In this document: in pieces, positions 7,122 through 14,207 of the stretch | Layout of the letters: each line of letters opens with the position of its first letter | How positions within the stretch are numbered: the stretch's first letter is position 1 | Assembly: GCA_014523485.1 (NCBI GenBank) | Contig: JAATVK010000166.1 | Location: 1-17,050, forward strand | Length of the DNA: 17,050 bases | Direction: 5' to 3' | Source: Nitrososphaerales archaeon TH5894 | GTDB taxonomy: Archaea > Thermoproteota > Nitrososphaeria > Nitrososphaerales > Nitrososphaeraceae | Program-made: the position numbers and the translations under genes | The notes under the pieces: generated by a model | Database searches by the model: none | What the model was told of the DNA's origin: nothing | The model's input: only the letters and a program-made list of their open reading frames with translations

Positions 7122-8069
7122 ATGCGTTATATTATTACGTATGACAAATCCGGAGTCAGACAACAAAAACACATTTCTCAAACAGATTTACAAAATGGGT
7201 ACCAAATATGGGTGGATTTAGAAAATCCTACTTCCGAAGAAATTTCTAATATTCAAGAAACATTTGCTATTGATGCTAATATTTTAAAACAATACTCTAG
7301 TGGCGTTAAAAAACCACAAATACGTGTTTTAGAAAGTTATATATTTACTATACTACTAAACATAAAGTTCAAAACTTTACAGACATTAGAAACAGAAGCG
7401 GTTTACCTATTTTTTGGCACAAATTGGTTAATAACAATTCATTCGTCTCAAATTAATCTTAAAGAGAAGACACAACAAATATTTGAAAATGATAAAATAG
7501 TAATTGAATCTCCTATTGACATCTTGTACTACAATATCCTGACAATAATTGTCGAAGAATATGAACACGTACTTACGGCAATAGAAATAGCAATGACTGA
7601 TTTAGAAGAAAAATCTCTGTATCAACCTTCTAAGAAAATATTAGTAAATCTAGAGGGGGGTTATCACATCAATTAATTATTCTTAGAAGGTATTTCTGGA
7701 AAATAAGAGAGATTTTTAATTTTTTACTTTATTCACAACAGGAATCAGAAACTAAGAACCAAAAACATATACCTTGCTTATGTATCTTTGCAAATGAATG
7801 ATACAATAAAAACATTAACAATATTTTCTGTTATACTTTTGCCGTTAACTTTTATTACTGGTTTTTATGGAATGAATGGAATAGATTTAACTAATTTCTT
7901 TAGTCTGCCCTCTGGCTTAATGATGGTTTTAGTTATTATGGGAATAATCATTGCAGTATTAATTATATTTTTTAGAAAAAAACAATGGATATCTCAGAAA
8001 GAATATTATGATATTGAAAAAGATATAAAAAAAGGAAAAAAGGATAGTACAATTAATAAATCTAATTAG
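7122..8069 (+). pseudogene. corA: CorA-family Mg2+/Co2+ transporter, frame-disrupted
   Basis: The gene is readable end to end only with two frame changes. Codons from ATG 7122 encode the CorA cytoplasmic N-domain (IWVDLENPTSEEISNIQETF) up to LVNLEGG. The frame then changes at a run of six G (7655-7660): reading on from 7661 gives LSHQLIILRRYFWKIREIFN, the normal continuation. A second change near 7760 (AACCAAAAAC) returns to the first frame, IYLAYVSLQMNDTIKTLTIF. This leads to two membrane helices and the family signature YGMNG (about 7866-7880). About 35-45 residues normally present between the coiled stretch and YLAYVSLQ also seem absent, which argues for decay and not sequencing error alone. 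A TATA-like TTTATATTTA lies at 7081-7090. It faces thioredoxin tail to tail. Confidence 0.8.
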
Positions 8070-8200
8070 ATACAGTATAATACCTTGTTTTATTCACTTA
8101 TGAATATGTCAAAGGCAAACCAAACCTCTTAAAATAACTATAAAAAACAATAATATTTTTGACTTATATTAATAAAAAATAATTTATTTTAGAGATTTGG

Positions 8201-8542
8201 TTATACGTTTAAGGCATTATTTACAAATGTCTCATATTTTTCTTTTGAAAAAAGTCCAACAATTCTTGCTACTTCATTGCCATTTTTAAATAATACTAAT
8301 GAAGGTATAGATTGAATATTGTATTTCATTGCAATTTCTTGATTTTGGTCAACATTAAGTTTGGACACTTTTATTTTCCCTTCCATAGATTGAGCTAATT
8401 GTTCTACGGCTGGACCTACCATTCTACAAGGGCCACACCATTCCGCCCAAAAATCAACTAAAACTGGAATGTATGAATTTAAAACTATTTCGTTCCATTT
8501 CATTGAGTTCAATGGAATAACTTTTTCTAATTCTTTTATCAT
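8201..8542 (-). CDS. trxA: Thioredoxin
   Basis: A 113-aa thioredoxin of normal length. The active site is WCGPC (C36 and C39) in VDFWAEWCGPCRM, with the buried Asp at D30 and the cis-proline at P80 in QSIPSLVLFKNG. The closing beta strand and helix follow (VARIVGLFSKEKYETFVNNAL). It reduces protein disulfides in the cytoplasm using electrons from a thioredoxin reductase, which is not in this window. There is no signal peptide. The ATG start gives the usual 25-residue lead into the first strand. It ends about 130 nt from the convergent corA remnant and is about 130 nt downstream of the aIF1 gene on the same strand, so it probably has its own promoter. Confidence 0.95.
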   Translation of the reverse strand: MIKELEKVIPLNSMKWNEIVLNSYIPVLVDFWAEWCGPCRMVGPAVEQLAQSMEGKIKVSKLNVDQNQEIAMKYNIQSIPSLVLFKNGNEVARIVGLFSKEKYETFVNNALNV

Positions 8543-8675
8543 AATATATATTAACTAATTAGATGAATATAGACTTACAAATGCATAGAAAGTCACAAAA
8601 ATAAGATAAAATAATTAATATTTCTTTAATTTCAAATCTCACGATTTAACAATTAACTATTTAGTTTATTATTTC

Positions 8676-8960
8676 TTATTCTATCATTATATTGTTAGTC
8701 ATAAGGTATTTTTTTACATATTCTTGATGATTACCTTGTAAAATAATCATTCCATTTTTGAATGTCCCTCCCGTACCAATCTTCTTCTTTAATTCTCGTA
8801 AGATTGTTCTTATCAAATCTTTATCATTTAAACCTTGAATAACGGTAATTGGTTTATTGAATTTTTTTATGTCTGTGTAAACGAAAATATTCGATATACT
8901 TTTATCTAGTTCTTTTAAAGCATATTCTATAGAATTCACATTATCCTCATAAGTAAACAT
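8676..8960 (-). CDS. SUI1/aIF1-family translation initiation factor
   Basis: A SUI1-domain protein of 94 residues from the ATG. The family core is visible: NKPITVIQGL, then LRTILRELKKKIGTGGTF-type residues (here LIRTILRELKKKIGTGG), followed by IILQGNHQEYVKKYL. aIF1/eIF1 binds the small ribosomal subunit near the P site and helps select the start codon. Archaeal genomes may carry more than one SUI1 paralogue, so I do not say whether this is the main one. Two starts are possible: TTG at 8963 and ATG at 8960, directly adjacent. I chose the ATG. It is a monocistronic gene upstream of thioredoxin. Confidence 0.88.
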   Translation of the reverse strand: MFTYEDNVNSIEYALKELDKSISNIFVYTDIKKFNKPITVIQGLNDKDLIRTILRELKKKIGTGGTFKNGMIILQGNHQEYVKKYLMTNNIMIE

Positions 8961-9215
8961 CAATTGATCATTCTAAGTTGTTATATATATTGACTCATTT
9001 TTATTTTTTAAGTCTTTTTGGTTCAAAACTTATATCTTTCTCTGTTAGCAGAATCCTTTGAATTCTCTTAGTTTACCATCTTTGAAAATGTCTTTACTAC
9101 TATATTACCTAGAATAAATTGCCATCTTATCTATAATTGATTACAAATTTAGTCCTTTCTCTGTATAATCATATTCTATTGGGATAGATGATTCATTTGA
9201 TTAATTTATTTAATA

Positions 9216-9956
9216 TTAATTCGTTATTTTATTAATATCCTTATTATTTATGGGATATATGAATAAATTATTTTTCATTCCTATATTACCAATTGATTCT
9301 ATAATTCTTATAGAATAACTAAAAGCTTTAGATATATTCAATGGATTGTCATCATTTGTTTCTATTATGATATTATTGTGAGATAAATAGACTACTATTT
9401 CTATAAAATTTTCTATATCCTTCCATTTTAATTGATATCCTTTGATATTTTGAATCATCCCGATCCATCTTAAGCTACCAAAATATTTCCCTGATAAATA
9501 CTGAACTATTTGTTGTTTAGAGATTTGAAAAGGAACAGATACTTGAATAATTTGAGTATATTTTGTTTGACTATTTCTTTCTTCATTTAATATACTCTTA
9601 AACCTTGAAAAAATAAATTTACCTTTTTTATTGAAGTTATATCCTGATTTTGTTTTATCAACTAATCCTAGTTCTTTTAAACGTTTTAAAGATCTTGATA
9701 AAATTTCTTGATGTAAATTAGATATAATCTTTAATCCATTAAATGTAAACGTAGCTATCGTGTTTTCATCTTCATTATCAAATAAAATTTCTAGAATATC
9801 TATGTCACTCTGTCGAAGATCATTAACAGATATAAAGTCATCTTCATAAACTTTCTGGTTGTCTAATGCTTCCGCAAAAATAGAATTATTGCTCTTATCT
9901 TTATTATTTAGATTTTCAGATTTTTTATTAGTTTGTATTTTTAATTCACATATCAT
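9216..9956 (-). CDS. Winged-helix transcription regulator with C-terminal sensor-like domain
   Basis: This 246-aa protein has a polar Asn/Lys-rich N-terminus (1-40), a winged-helix domain at about 48-120 and a C-terminal domain (about 132-240). The winged helix holds RQSDIDILEILFD, the helix-turn-helix LHQEILSRSLKRLKELGLVDK and a wing SGYNFNKKGKFIF. The C-terminal domain opens with QIIQVSVPFQISKQQIVQYL and GSLRWIGM. It resembles archaeal HTH regulators that carry a small ligand- or protein-binding module; the inducer is unknown. No metal-binding Cys/His cluster or membrane segment is visible. It has its own promoter very close to the ATG, suggesting a leaderless message. It stands upstream of aIF1 on the same strand, about 250 nt away. 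Confidence 0.8.
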   Translation of the reverse strand: MICELKIQTNKKSENLNNKDKSNNSIFAEALDNQKVYEDDFISVNDLRQSDIDILEILFDNEDENTIATFTFNGLKIISNLHQEILSRSLKRLKELGLVDKTKSGYNFNKKGKFIFSRFKSILNEERNSQTKYTQIIQVSVPFQISKQQIVQYLSGKYFGSLRWIGMIQNIKGYQLKWKDIENFIEIVVYLSHNNIIIETNDDNPLNISKAFSYSIRIIESIGNIGMKNNLFIYPINNKDINKITN

Positions 9957-9975
9957 ATTAACTATATTAATGTAA

Positions 9976-9987
9976 GTATATATAAAT
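9976..9987 (-). promoter_or_regulatory. TATA box of the regulator gene; probably leaderless mRNA
   Basis: On the minus strand ATTTATATATAC (9987-9976) matches the archaeal TATA box well and ends 19 nt before the ATG at 9956. With the usual spacing of about 25 nt from TATA centre to transcription start, the message would begin at or next to the ATG, and no Shine-Dalgarno is present. This fits a leaderless transcript. Confidence 0.5.
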
Positions 9988-10075
9988 TGGTAAGTAGTAT
10001 TCAGTATAGTAACTTTCTATTTGTTAAGTAAATATAAAGAATAATATATTTACTGTATTGAAAGATAAAAAATAG

Positions 10076-11062
10076 TTATGGTTGATTCTCCAATGTCACT
10101 GAAATAGTAAATCGTCTACCATATCTATTTACAGATAATAAAGTTTGCTCATTTACATTCTTATGCTTGATTCGAGATGAAAGCTCTGTTATTTCTTCTA
10201 TCCTCTTTTCATCAATTTCCTCAATAATATCTCCAGGCCTTATTCCTGAATCGGATGCTGGACTATATTCTTCTACCTTTACAACTAATGCTCCTTCATT
10301 AGTTGGTAATCGATAATATCTTGCGATTCTACTATTAATCTTGATAGTAGTAATACCTAACCATGGACGATTAACCTTTCCGTTTTCTATAAGTTGTTGT
10401 AATATTGTTTTTGCTGTATTAACTGGAACAGCAAATCCTATTCCATGGGCATAAGGTATTTTGGCTGTATTGATTGCAATTACCTCACCATTAATATTTA
10501 CTAAAGGCCCCCCGGAATTTCCAGGATTTATAGCTGCGTCCGTTTGAACCAGTTCTAATACTCCATCTTCAAATTCAATATTTCTATTTAACGAACTAAT
10601 AATTCCAGTTGTAACTGTAGGCCCTCCTGTCAATCCAAAAGGATTGCCTACTGCTATAACTATTTGACCAACTTTTAGATTATCAGAGTCTCCTAATTCC
10701 GCAGAAGGAATTGAATCTATTGCTTTATTGTCAGAATTGTTAGAAGTATTACTACTGGAATTATTAGAATCATGTTCAATTTTTAAAACTGCGAGATCCG
10801 TAAGTTTATCTGTTCCTATTACTTTAGCATTGAATGCTCTTCCATCATATAGAGTTACTTTTAATCTTCTAGCATGATCTACTACATGATAATTTGTAAG
10901 AATATGACCTTGATTATCAATTGCAATACCTGATCCTACACCCTCAATTGGAAATATACGTAAGAGTTCATCAGTTACCATTCTGACACTTGCAATATTA
11001 ACTACGTTCTTGCTAACTTTTTCAATAGCATTAACCAGTAATTCTTCATTTATAGGAATCAA
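10076..11062 (-). CDS. HtrA/Deg-type serine protease with one PDZ domain
   Basis: A 328-aa trypsin-fold protease (about 14-225) followed by one PDZ domain (about 235-325). The catalytic triad is complete: H59 in LTNYHVVDH, D89 in TDLAVLKI and S183 in NPGNSGGPL. The oxyanion-loop region QTDAAINPGNSGGP is canonical. The PDZ carries the usual PWLGI and PASDSGIRPGDII motifs. HtrA proteases degrade or refold damaged proteins and form trimers or larger cages. Unlike most relatives it has no signal peptide or membrane anchor, so it is predicted to be cytoplasmic. A low-complexity Ser/Asn insert (about 99-115) lies between D89 and the next strand. The TTG start is fixed by a strong Shine-Dalgarno 8 nt upstream, and overlaps a small upstream ORF by 4 nt. 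Confidence 0.93.
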   Translation of the reverse strand: MIPINEELLVNAIEKVSKNVVNIASVRMVTDELLRIFPIEGVGSGIAIDNQGHILTNYHVVDHARRLKVTLYDGRAFNAKVIGTDKLTDLAVLKIEHDSNNSSSNTSNNSDNKAIDSIPSAELGDSDNLKVGQIVIAVGNPFGLTGGPTVTTGIISSLNRNIEFEDGVLELVQTDAAINPGNSGGPLVNINGEVIAINTAKIPYAHGIGFAVPVNTAKTILQQLIENGKVNRPWLGITTIKINSRIARYYRLPTNEGALVVKVEEYSPASDSGIRPGDIIEEIDEKRIEEITELSSRIKHKNVNEQTLLSVNRYGRRFTISVTLENQP

Positions 11063-11157
11063 TATTTTCTACCTCCTCTTTCTAATGGTGATTTTGGTTT
11101 GGAAGGCGTTATAGGTGGTTTCTTTACCGTTGGTTGATTGATTTTTATATTATACAT
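11059..11157 (-). CDS. Small Pro/Lys-rich ORF (32 aa) coupled to the HtrA gene
   Basis: ATG at 11157 opens 32 codons ending at TGA 11061-11059. Its last bases overlap the HtrA TTG start as TTGA. The product is basic and proline-rich (NQPTVKKPPITPSKPKSPL, then ERGGRKY), unlike translated AT-rich spacer, which supports real coding. The HtrA Shine-Dalgarno GAGGAGGT lies inside its codons for Arg-Gly-Gly. It may be a small protein translated first and coupled to the protease, or a regulatory leader. Against it: no clear ribosome-binding site precedes its ATG, and the TATA-like DNA is so close that transcription could begin inside the ORF. Confidence 0.4.
   Translation of the reverse strand: MYNIKINQPTVKKPPITPSKPKSPLERGGRKY
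11071..11078 (-). promoter_or_regulatory. Strong Shine-Dalgarno that decides the HtrA start
   Basis: GAGGAGGT on the minus strand (11078-11071) is separated by 8 nt from TTG at 11062-11060. This is the strongest ribosome-binding site seen in the window and selects the TTG over later ATG codons in the protease. Confidence 0.75.
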
Positions 11158-11368
11158 ATTTTATATTATAATAAAGTTTGATGATTAAATTGATTAATTA
11201 TAATTAAATTAGTCACACTAGTTTGTATAATAGCTCATATTTTTTAAATGGGTTAGACAGGAATAATAATTTATTATATTGGGTATATTGACTGAAGAAA
11301 GAATATGATTATGGAATTTGTCATAATCTTAAGATTTGAAATACACTATGAAAAATCTTTAATTACAC

Positions 11369-11551
11369 CTATTTTTCTTCAAACTTATCAATAAGGTCCG
11401 TATTATCTTGAGTTATCACATCCGTATCTTTTCTGATTTCTTTTTTTATTCTGTCTGAAACTTGTTCTCCTCCGTCTTCTCCAGATTTTCCCACAATATT
11501 TGATTCATCATCACTATATTCATTTTCTCCTTTATTATCAATAGATGACAT
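11369..11551 (-). CDS. Small acidic, probably disordered protein (60 aa)
   Basis: An ATG-started 60-aa frame with a highly charged, hydrophobe-poor composition: ENEYSDDESNIVGKSGEDGG and then DRIKKEIRKDTDVITQDNTD. Hydrophobic residues are scarce and there is no membrane segment, so it is probably disordered, with one possible short helix (SDRIKKEIRK). The Asp/Glu/Gly richness is not expected from translating AT-rich non-coding DNA, which supports a real gene. I do not recognise a family. It lies about 210 nt upstream of the HtrA small ORF on the same strand, so it could share regulation with the protease. A TATA-like TTATATAAATA is only about 10-20 nt upstream of the ATG. Confidence 0.55.
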   Translation of the reverse strand: MSSIDNKGENEYSDDESNIVGKSGEDGGEQVSDRIKKEIRKDTDVITQDNTDLIDKFEEK

Positions 11552-11613
11552 TAAATCTTATTTATATAATAATCAGTTTTTAATTTTTTAATTATTTCTT
11601 ATATAACTATTCT

Positions 11614-11651
11614 AAGGAACTATGAAAAAATTCATTGAAATGTAGTTCCTT
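11614..11651. repeat. Inverted repeat with perfect 9-bp arms
   Basis: AAGGAACTA (11614-11622) is the reverse complement of TAGTTCCTT (11643-11651), with a 20-nt spacer. On the + strand it is followed by TTTAATTG. It sits about 63 nt upstream of the 60-aa gene start, so it could be an operator or a small RNA terminator. Confidence 0.45.
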
Positions 11652-12121
11652 TTAATTGTAAAATATTTGATAATATTATATAATATAAGTTGATTTAATT
11701 TTTGACATAATTTTGTGTTCTTAAATATATATGATAACCAATAATAAAATCTTATTTTATCTAGTATTCAATTTGTTGCTGTTTATATAATATTATAAAT
11801 ATATTTAATTGAATTTTTTTAAAAAATCTGTAAAACTATTGTATACTAAAGTTTGTCACATCTTGGAAAATTGAATTTATTTTCAACTATTAAGTCGTAT
11901 AGATTTGCTTTATTTCCTATACCTTTTGTGTAATTATTATAAAACCTTGTTCTTTACTATATGTAATTTCTTCATATCCTCTCAAAACCCTAACTAAAAT
12001 AAGCACTTGTATTTATCTCAATAATGGAATATCTTTATTTTTGAAATTAATATTTATAACATTTCTAATTCTAGTTAATTAAAATCTTATTTATTAGTTT
12101 AGTTCATCTCATAATTAGTTT

Positions 12122-12135
12122 CTTAAATATTTAAG
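12122..12135. promoter_or_regulatory. 14-bp palindrome upstream of nitroreductase (TATA or operator)
   Basis: CTTAAATATTTAAG is a perfect palindrome ending 32 nt before the nitroreductase ATG. The position fits a TATA element with a very short leader, and the symmetry would also fit a repressor overlapping it. AT-rich palindromes are common by chance. Confidence 0.3.
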
Positions 12136-12167
12136 ATGTTTGTAGTGAATTAGTTAGTATTAGAAGC

Positions 12168-12668
12168 ATGGATACTTTTGATTGTATAGCAACTAAGCTT
12201 GACATAAGAGAATATAGTAAACAAAAAGTACCTATAGAAATACGAGAAAAGATACTTGAAGCAGCTAGACTAACAGGTACGGGTCTTAACACTCAGCACT
12301 GGCGTTTTATAGTTGTAGAAGATAAACATAATCTCAATAAACTGGCAGAGGATAGTACAAGCGGAAAATGGGTGACGGAGGCGAATTTTGCAATAATAGT
12401 CCTCACTAACCCTAAGTACAATTATCATATGATCGATGCAGGAAGAGTACTGCAGAGTATGCAATTAGCAGCATGGAATTTTGGAGTCGGTTCAGGGTTA
12501 TTTACAGGTATAAGAGAACAAAATTTTAGAAAAGACTACAATATCCCAGAACAGATGAATATTACTGTAGTAGTAGGTTTTGGATATCCAGCGAAAAAGA
12601 ATTTGACGGGTAAAAGAAAGAATCGCTTACCCATTAATGAACTAGTCCATTATGAAATATATAGATAA
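12168..12668 (+). CDS. Nitroreductase-family FMN oxidoreductase
   Basis: A 166-aa protein of the nitroreductase fold. The FMN-binding N-terminus appears as KLDIREYSKQKVP (10-22; R14 takes the place of the usual RRS/T motif) and NTQHWRFIVVED (41-52). The second conserved block is LQSMQLAAWNFGVGSGLFTG (95-114), where the glycine-rich turn helps bind the cofactor, and VVVGFGYPAKK (134-144) closes the domain. Such enzymes use NAD(P)H and FMN to reduce nitro compounds, quinones or other electron acceptors; the physiological substrate cannot be read from the sequence. The length is near the short end for the family. It is a single gene with a possible palindromic element upstream and a hairpin downstream. 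Confidence 0.88.
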   Translation: MDTFDCIATKLDIREYSKQKVPIEIREKILEAARLTGTGLNTQHWRFIVVEDKHNLNKLAEDSTSGKWVTEANFAIIVLTNPKYNYHMIDAGRVLQSMQLAAWNFGVGSGLFTGIREQNFRKDYNIPEQMNITVVVGFGYPAKKNLTGKRKNRLPINELVHYEIYR

Positions 12669-12752
12669 ATCTACAGGATATAAAACAGAAAACTATACAA
12701 TTACTGCTATCATCCTCAATATCTCATAAAAACCAGACATTTTTTTCTAAAA

Positions 12753-12773
12753 CCATTTTGGCAATTAAAATGG
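12753..12773 (+). terminator. Small hairpin downstream of nitroreductase
   Basis: CCATTTT (12753-12759) pairs with AAAATGG (12767-12773) around the 7-nt loop GGCAATT. It is preceded by a run of T (CATTTTTTTC). Archaeal termination relies mainly on T runs, so the T stretch may matter more than the hairpin. Confidence 0.3.
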
Positions 12774-12921
12774 CTGTAAAAGTATGTAAATATAAAAAGT
12801 TTGAATCTTCAATTCCTTTGCTAATTCAAATTCTGTTGAAATCAATGTCTATAATGGAAATGTCTAAATCTTCTATACTCAAAAATTAAATCCTATAAAA
12901 AGGAGAGCATTATTATAGAAA

Positions 12922-12933
12922 TTTTTATAAGTA
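12922..12933 (+). promoter_or_regulatory. Probable TATA box of the ATPase-nuclease-helicase operon
   Basis: TTTTTATAAGTA is a plausible archaeal TATA element. A start about 25 nt downstream would give a leader of about 20 nt before the TTG at 12972, with only a weak AAGAGAG purine stretch as ribosome-binding site. No other promoter is evident between the four tightly packed genes. Confidence 0.4.
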
Positions 12934-12971
12934 TCTAGTTCTATAAAGTCAAGAGAGTCGAAAAAATCAAA

Positions 12972-14204
12972 TTGTCTGAACCAGTAGAAGATGATGAAAG
13001 TCTAGATTTAACGGTCAAAGAAGCATTTAATCGTGGTGTAATAAGAGGACAATCACAGTCAAACTTTTTCGAATTTTTTGACTTCATTGGTAACCCATTT
13101 GATTCAAGTTTTTTAATAACAAATCAAAGACAGATCGTTAAAAGTACCAGAGTAATCATAAATAAATTAGCGGAAAGAATAGGTGCATGTCATAAAAATG
13201 AAAGACATCTTATTTTAGTAGGTCCGGAATGCTCAGGTAGATCAACCATCCTAAAAATAATTGAAAATTTCCTAAATAAAGGGTTTAATGATAATTTCTC
13301 TCTATATGTTAATGCACAAGATAGCTGGTCTGGATTTACAACCGAGGAAGATGGAAATGACGATCATTTTGATAGAATTGATAATTTTCAACAGTGGGTA
13401 AAAGAAGTTGATTTTCAAAATAGTAGGATAATTCTTGTTGATGATGCTGATTCCTTCATTTCGCATGCGGTACAGTACTGTAATGCAATAAAGTTAGATG
13501 GATTTAAAGTTCCTACTTTTATATACTGTATTACAAATGTAACATATTCTTATGTGATAAATAATGAAAGATTAAGCAAAATATTTGGAGATGTTTTCTG
13601 GCTTGGTATAAGGGAAGAAGATGATATAAAAAAAATTATTTTAGAATCTCCAAAAAATACATTAAAATCAAATACTAAACATTTAAAATTCTTTGATGAT
13701 TATTCCTTGAACCAAATAGTTAATTACTCGTTTGGATTACCAGGGTTAACAAGTTTCTTTATTCTATCATGCTTAAAGACTGCCTATCAAGCCAGTAGCA
13801 ACAAAATAGAAAGAAAATTAATTAAAAGGGTAGCAGATATTGAAGGATTTACTTTAGCCAAAAAAATAATAGATCGAAACTTAAATTTAGATGGAACTAA
13901 ATATAAGATTCTAGTTGAAATTCTAAGACAGTATTATATTGATGGAGAAAGAGCTGAGCGAAAAAAAATCATATCTCAATTCTCAAATATGGCAAGATCT
14001 ACTCTTGCTTATCATTTCAAGGATTTGGTAAATGAAAATGTAATACAGCAAGACCGCATAGGTCTTAGGGTATATTATACTATACAAAAACCTATTAGAT
14101 GTGCATTAGAACTAATAGATTTAGGTTTAGCAGAAATAGAAACAAGAAATGAATCTGATATTAATGAAATTGTAAATATTGATCAAACCATTGGAGATGT
14201 ATAA
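12972..14204 (+). CDS. Orc1/Cdc6-like AAA+ ATPase with C-terminal winged helix
   Basis: A 410-aa protein with an N-terminal acidic stretch, a FIGNPFDSSF lead-in (38-47) and an AAA+ module. Walker A is GPECSGRST (84-92), with Arg at position 90 where Lys is expected. Walker B is ILVDD (154-158), sensor 1 is in CITNVT (186-191), and GLPGLT (255-260) marks the lid as in Orc1/Cdc6-type and STAND-like ATPases. A winged helix follows at about 305-375, around MARSTLAYHFKDLVNENVIQ. Such proteins load or remodel complexes on DNA. The Arg may weaken or alter ATP use. TTG is the only usable start: no ATG occurs between the upstream stop (12936-12938) and the conserved region. First gene of the cluster; 3 nt separate it from the next. 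Confidence 0.75.
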   Translation: MSEPVEDDESLDLTVKEAFNRGVIRGQSQSNFFEFFDFIGNPFDSSFLITNQRQIVKSTRVIINKLAERIGACHKNERHLILVGPECSGRSTILKIIENFLNKGFNDNFSLYVNAQDSWSGFTTEEDGNDDHFDRIDNFQQWVKEVDFQNSRIILVDDADSFISHAVQYCNAIKLDGFKVPTFIYCITNVTYSYVINNERLSKIFGDVFWLGIREEDDIKKIILESPKNTLKSNTKHLKFFDDYSLNQIVNYSFGLPGLTSFFILSCLKTAYQASSNKIERKLIKRVADIEGFTLAKKIIDRNLNLDGTKYKILVEILRQYYIDGERAERKKIISQFSNMARSTLAYHFKDLVNENVIQQDRIGLRVYYTIQKPIRCALELIDLGLAEIETRNESDINEIVNIDQTIGDV

Positions 14205-14207
14205 GAA

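Larger units (their letters stand above)
11552..12167. other. Gene-free spacer between divergent genes
   Basis: About 615 bases separating the 60-aa gene from nitroreductase. It holds the 9-bp inverted repeat at 11614-11651, an A/T block TTTTTTTAAAAAA near 11816 that is likely to be intrinsically bent, and a palindrome just before nitroreductase. No gene is supported. Confidence 0.5.
12669..12971. other. Spacer before the four-gene cluster
   Basis: About 300 bases holding a hairpin behind nitroreductase (12753-12773) and the probable promoter of the downstream cluster (12922-12933). A second TATA-like CTATAAAAAGG occurs near 12893. No gene is supported. Confidence 0.5.
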
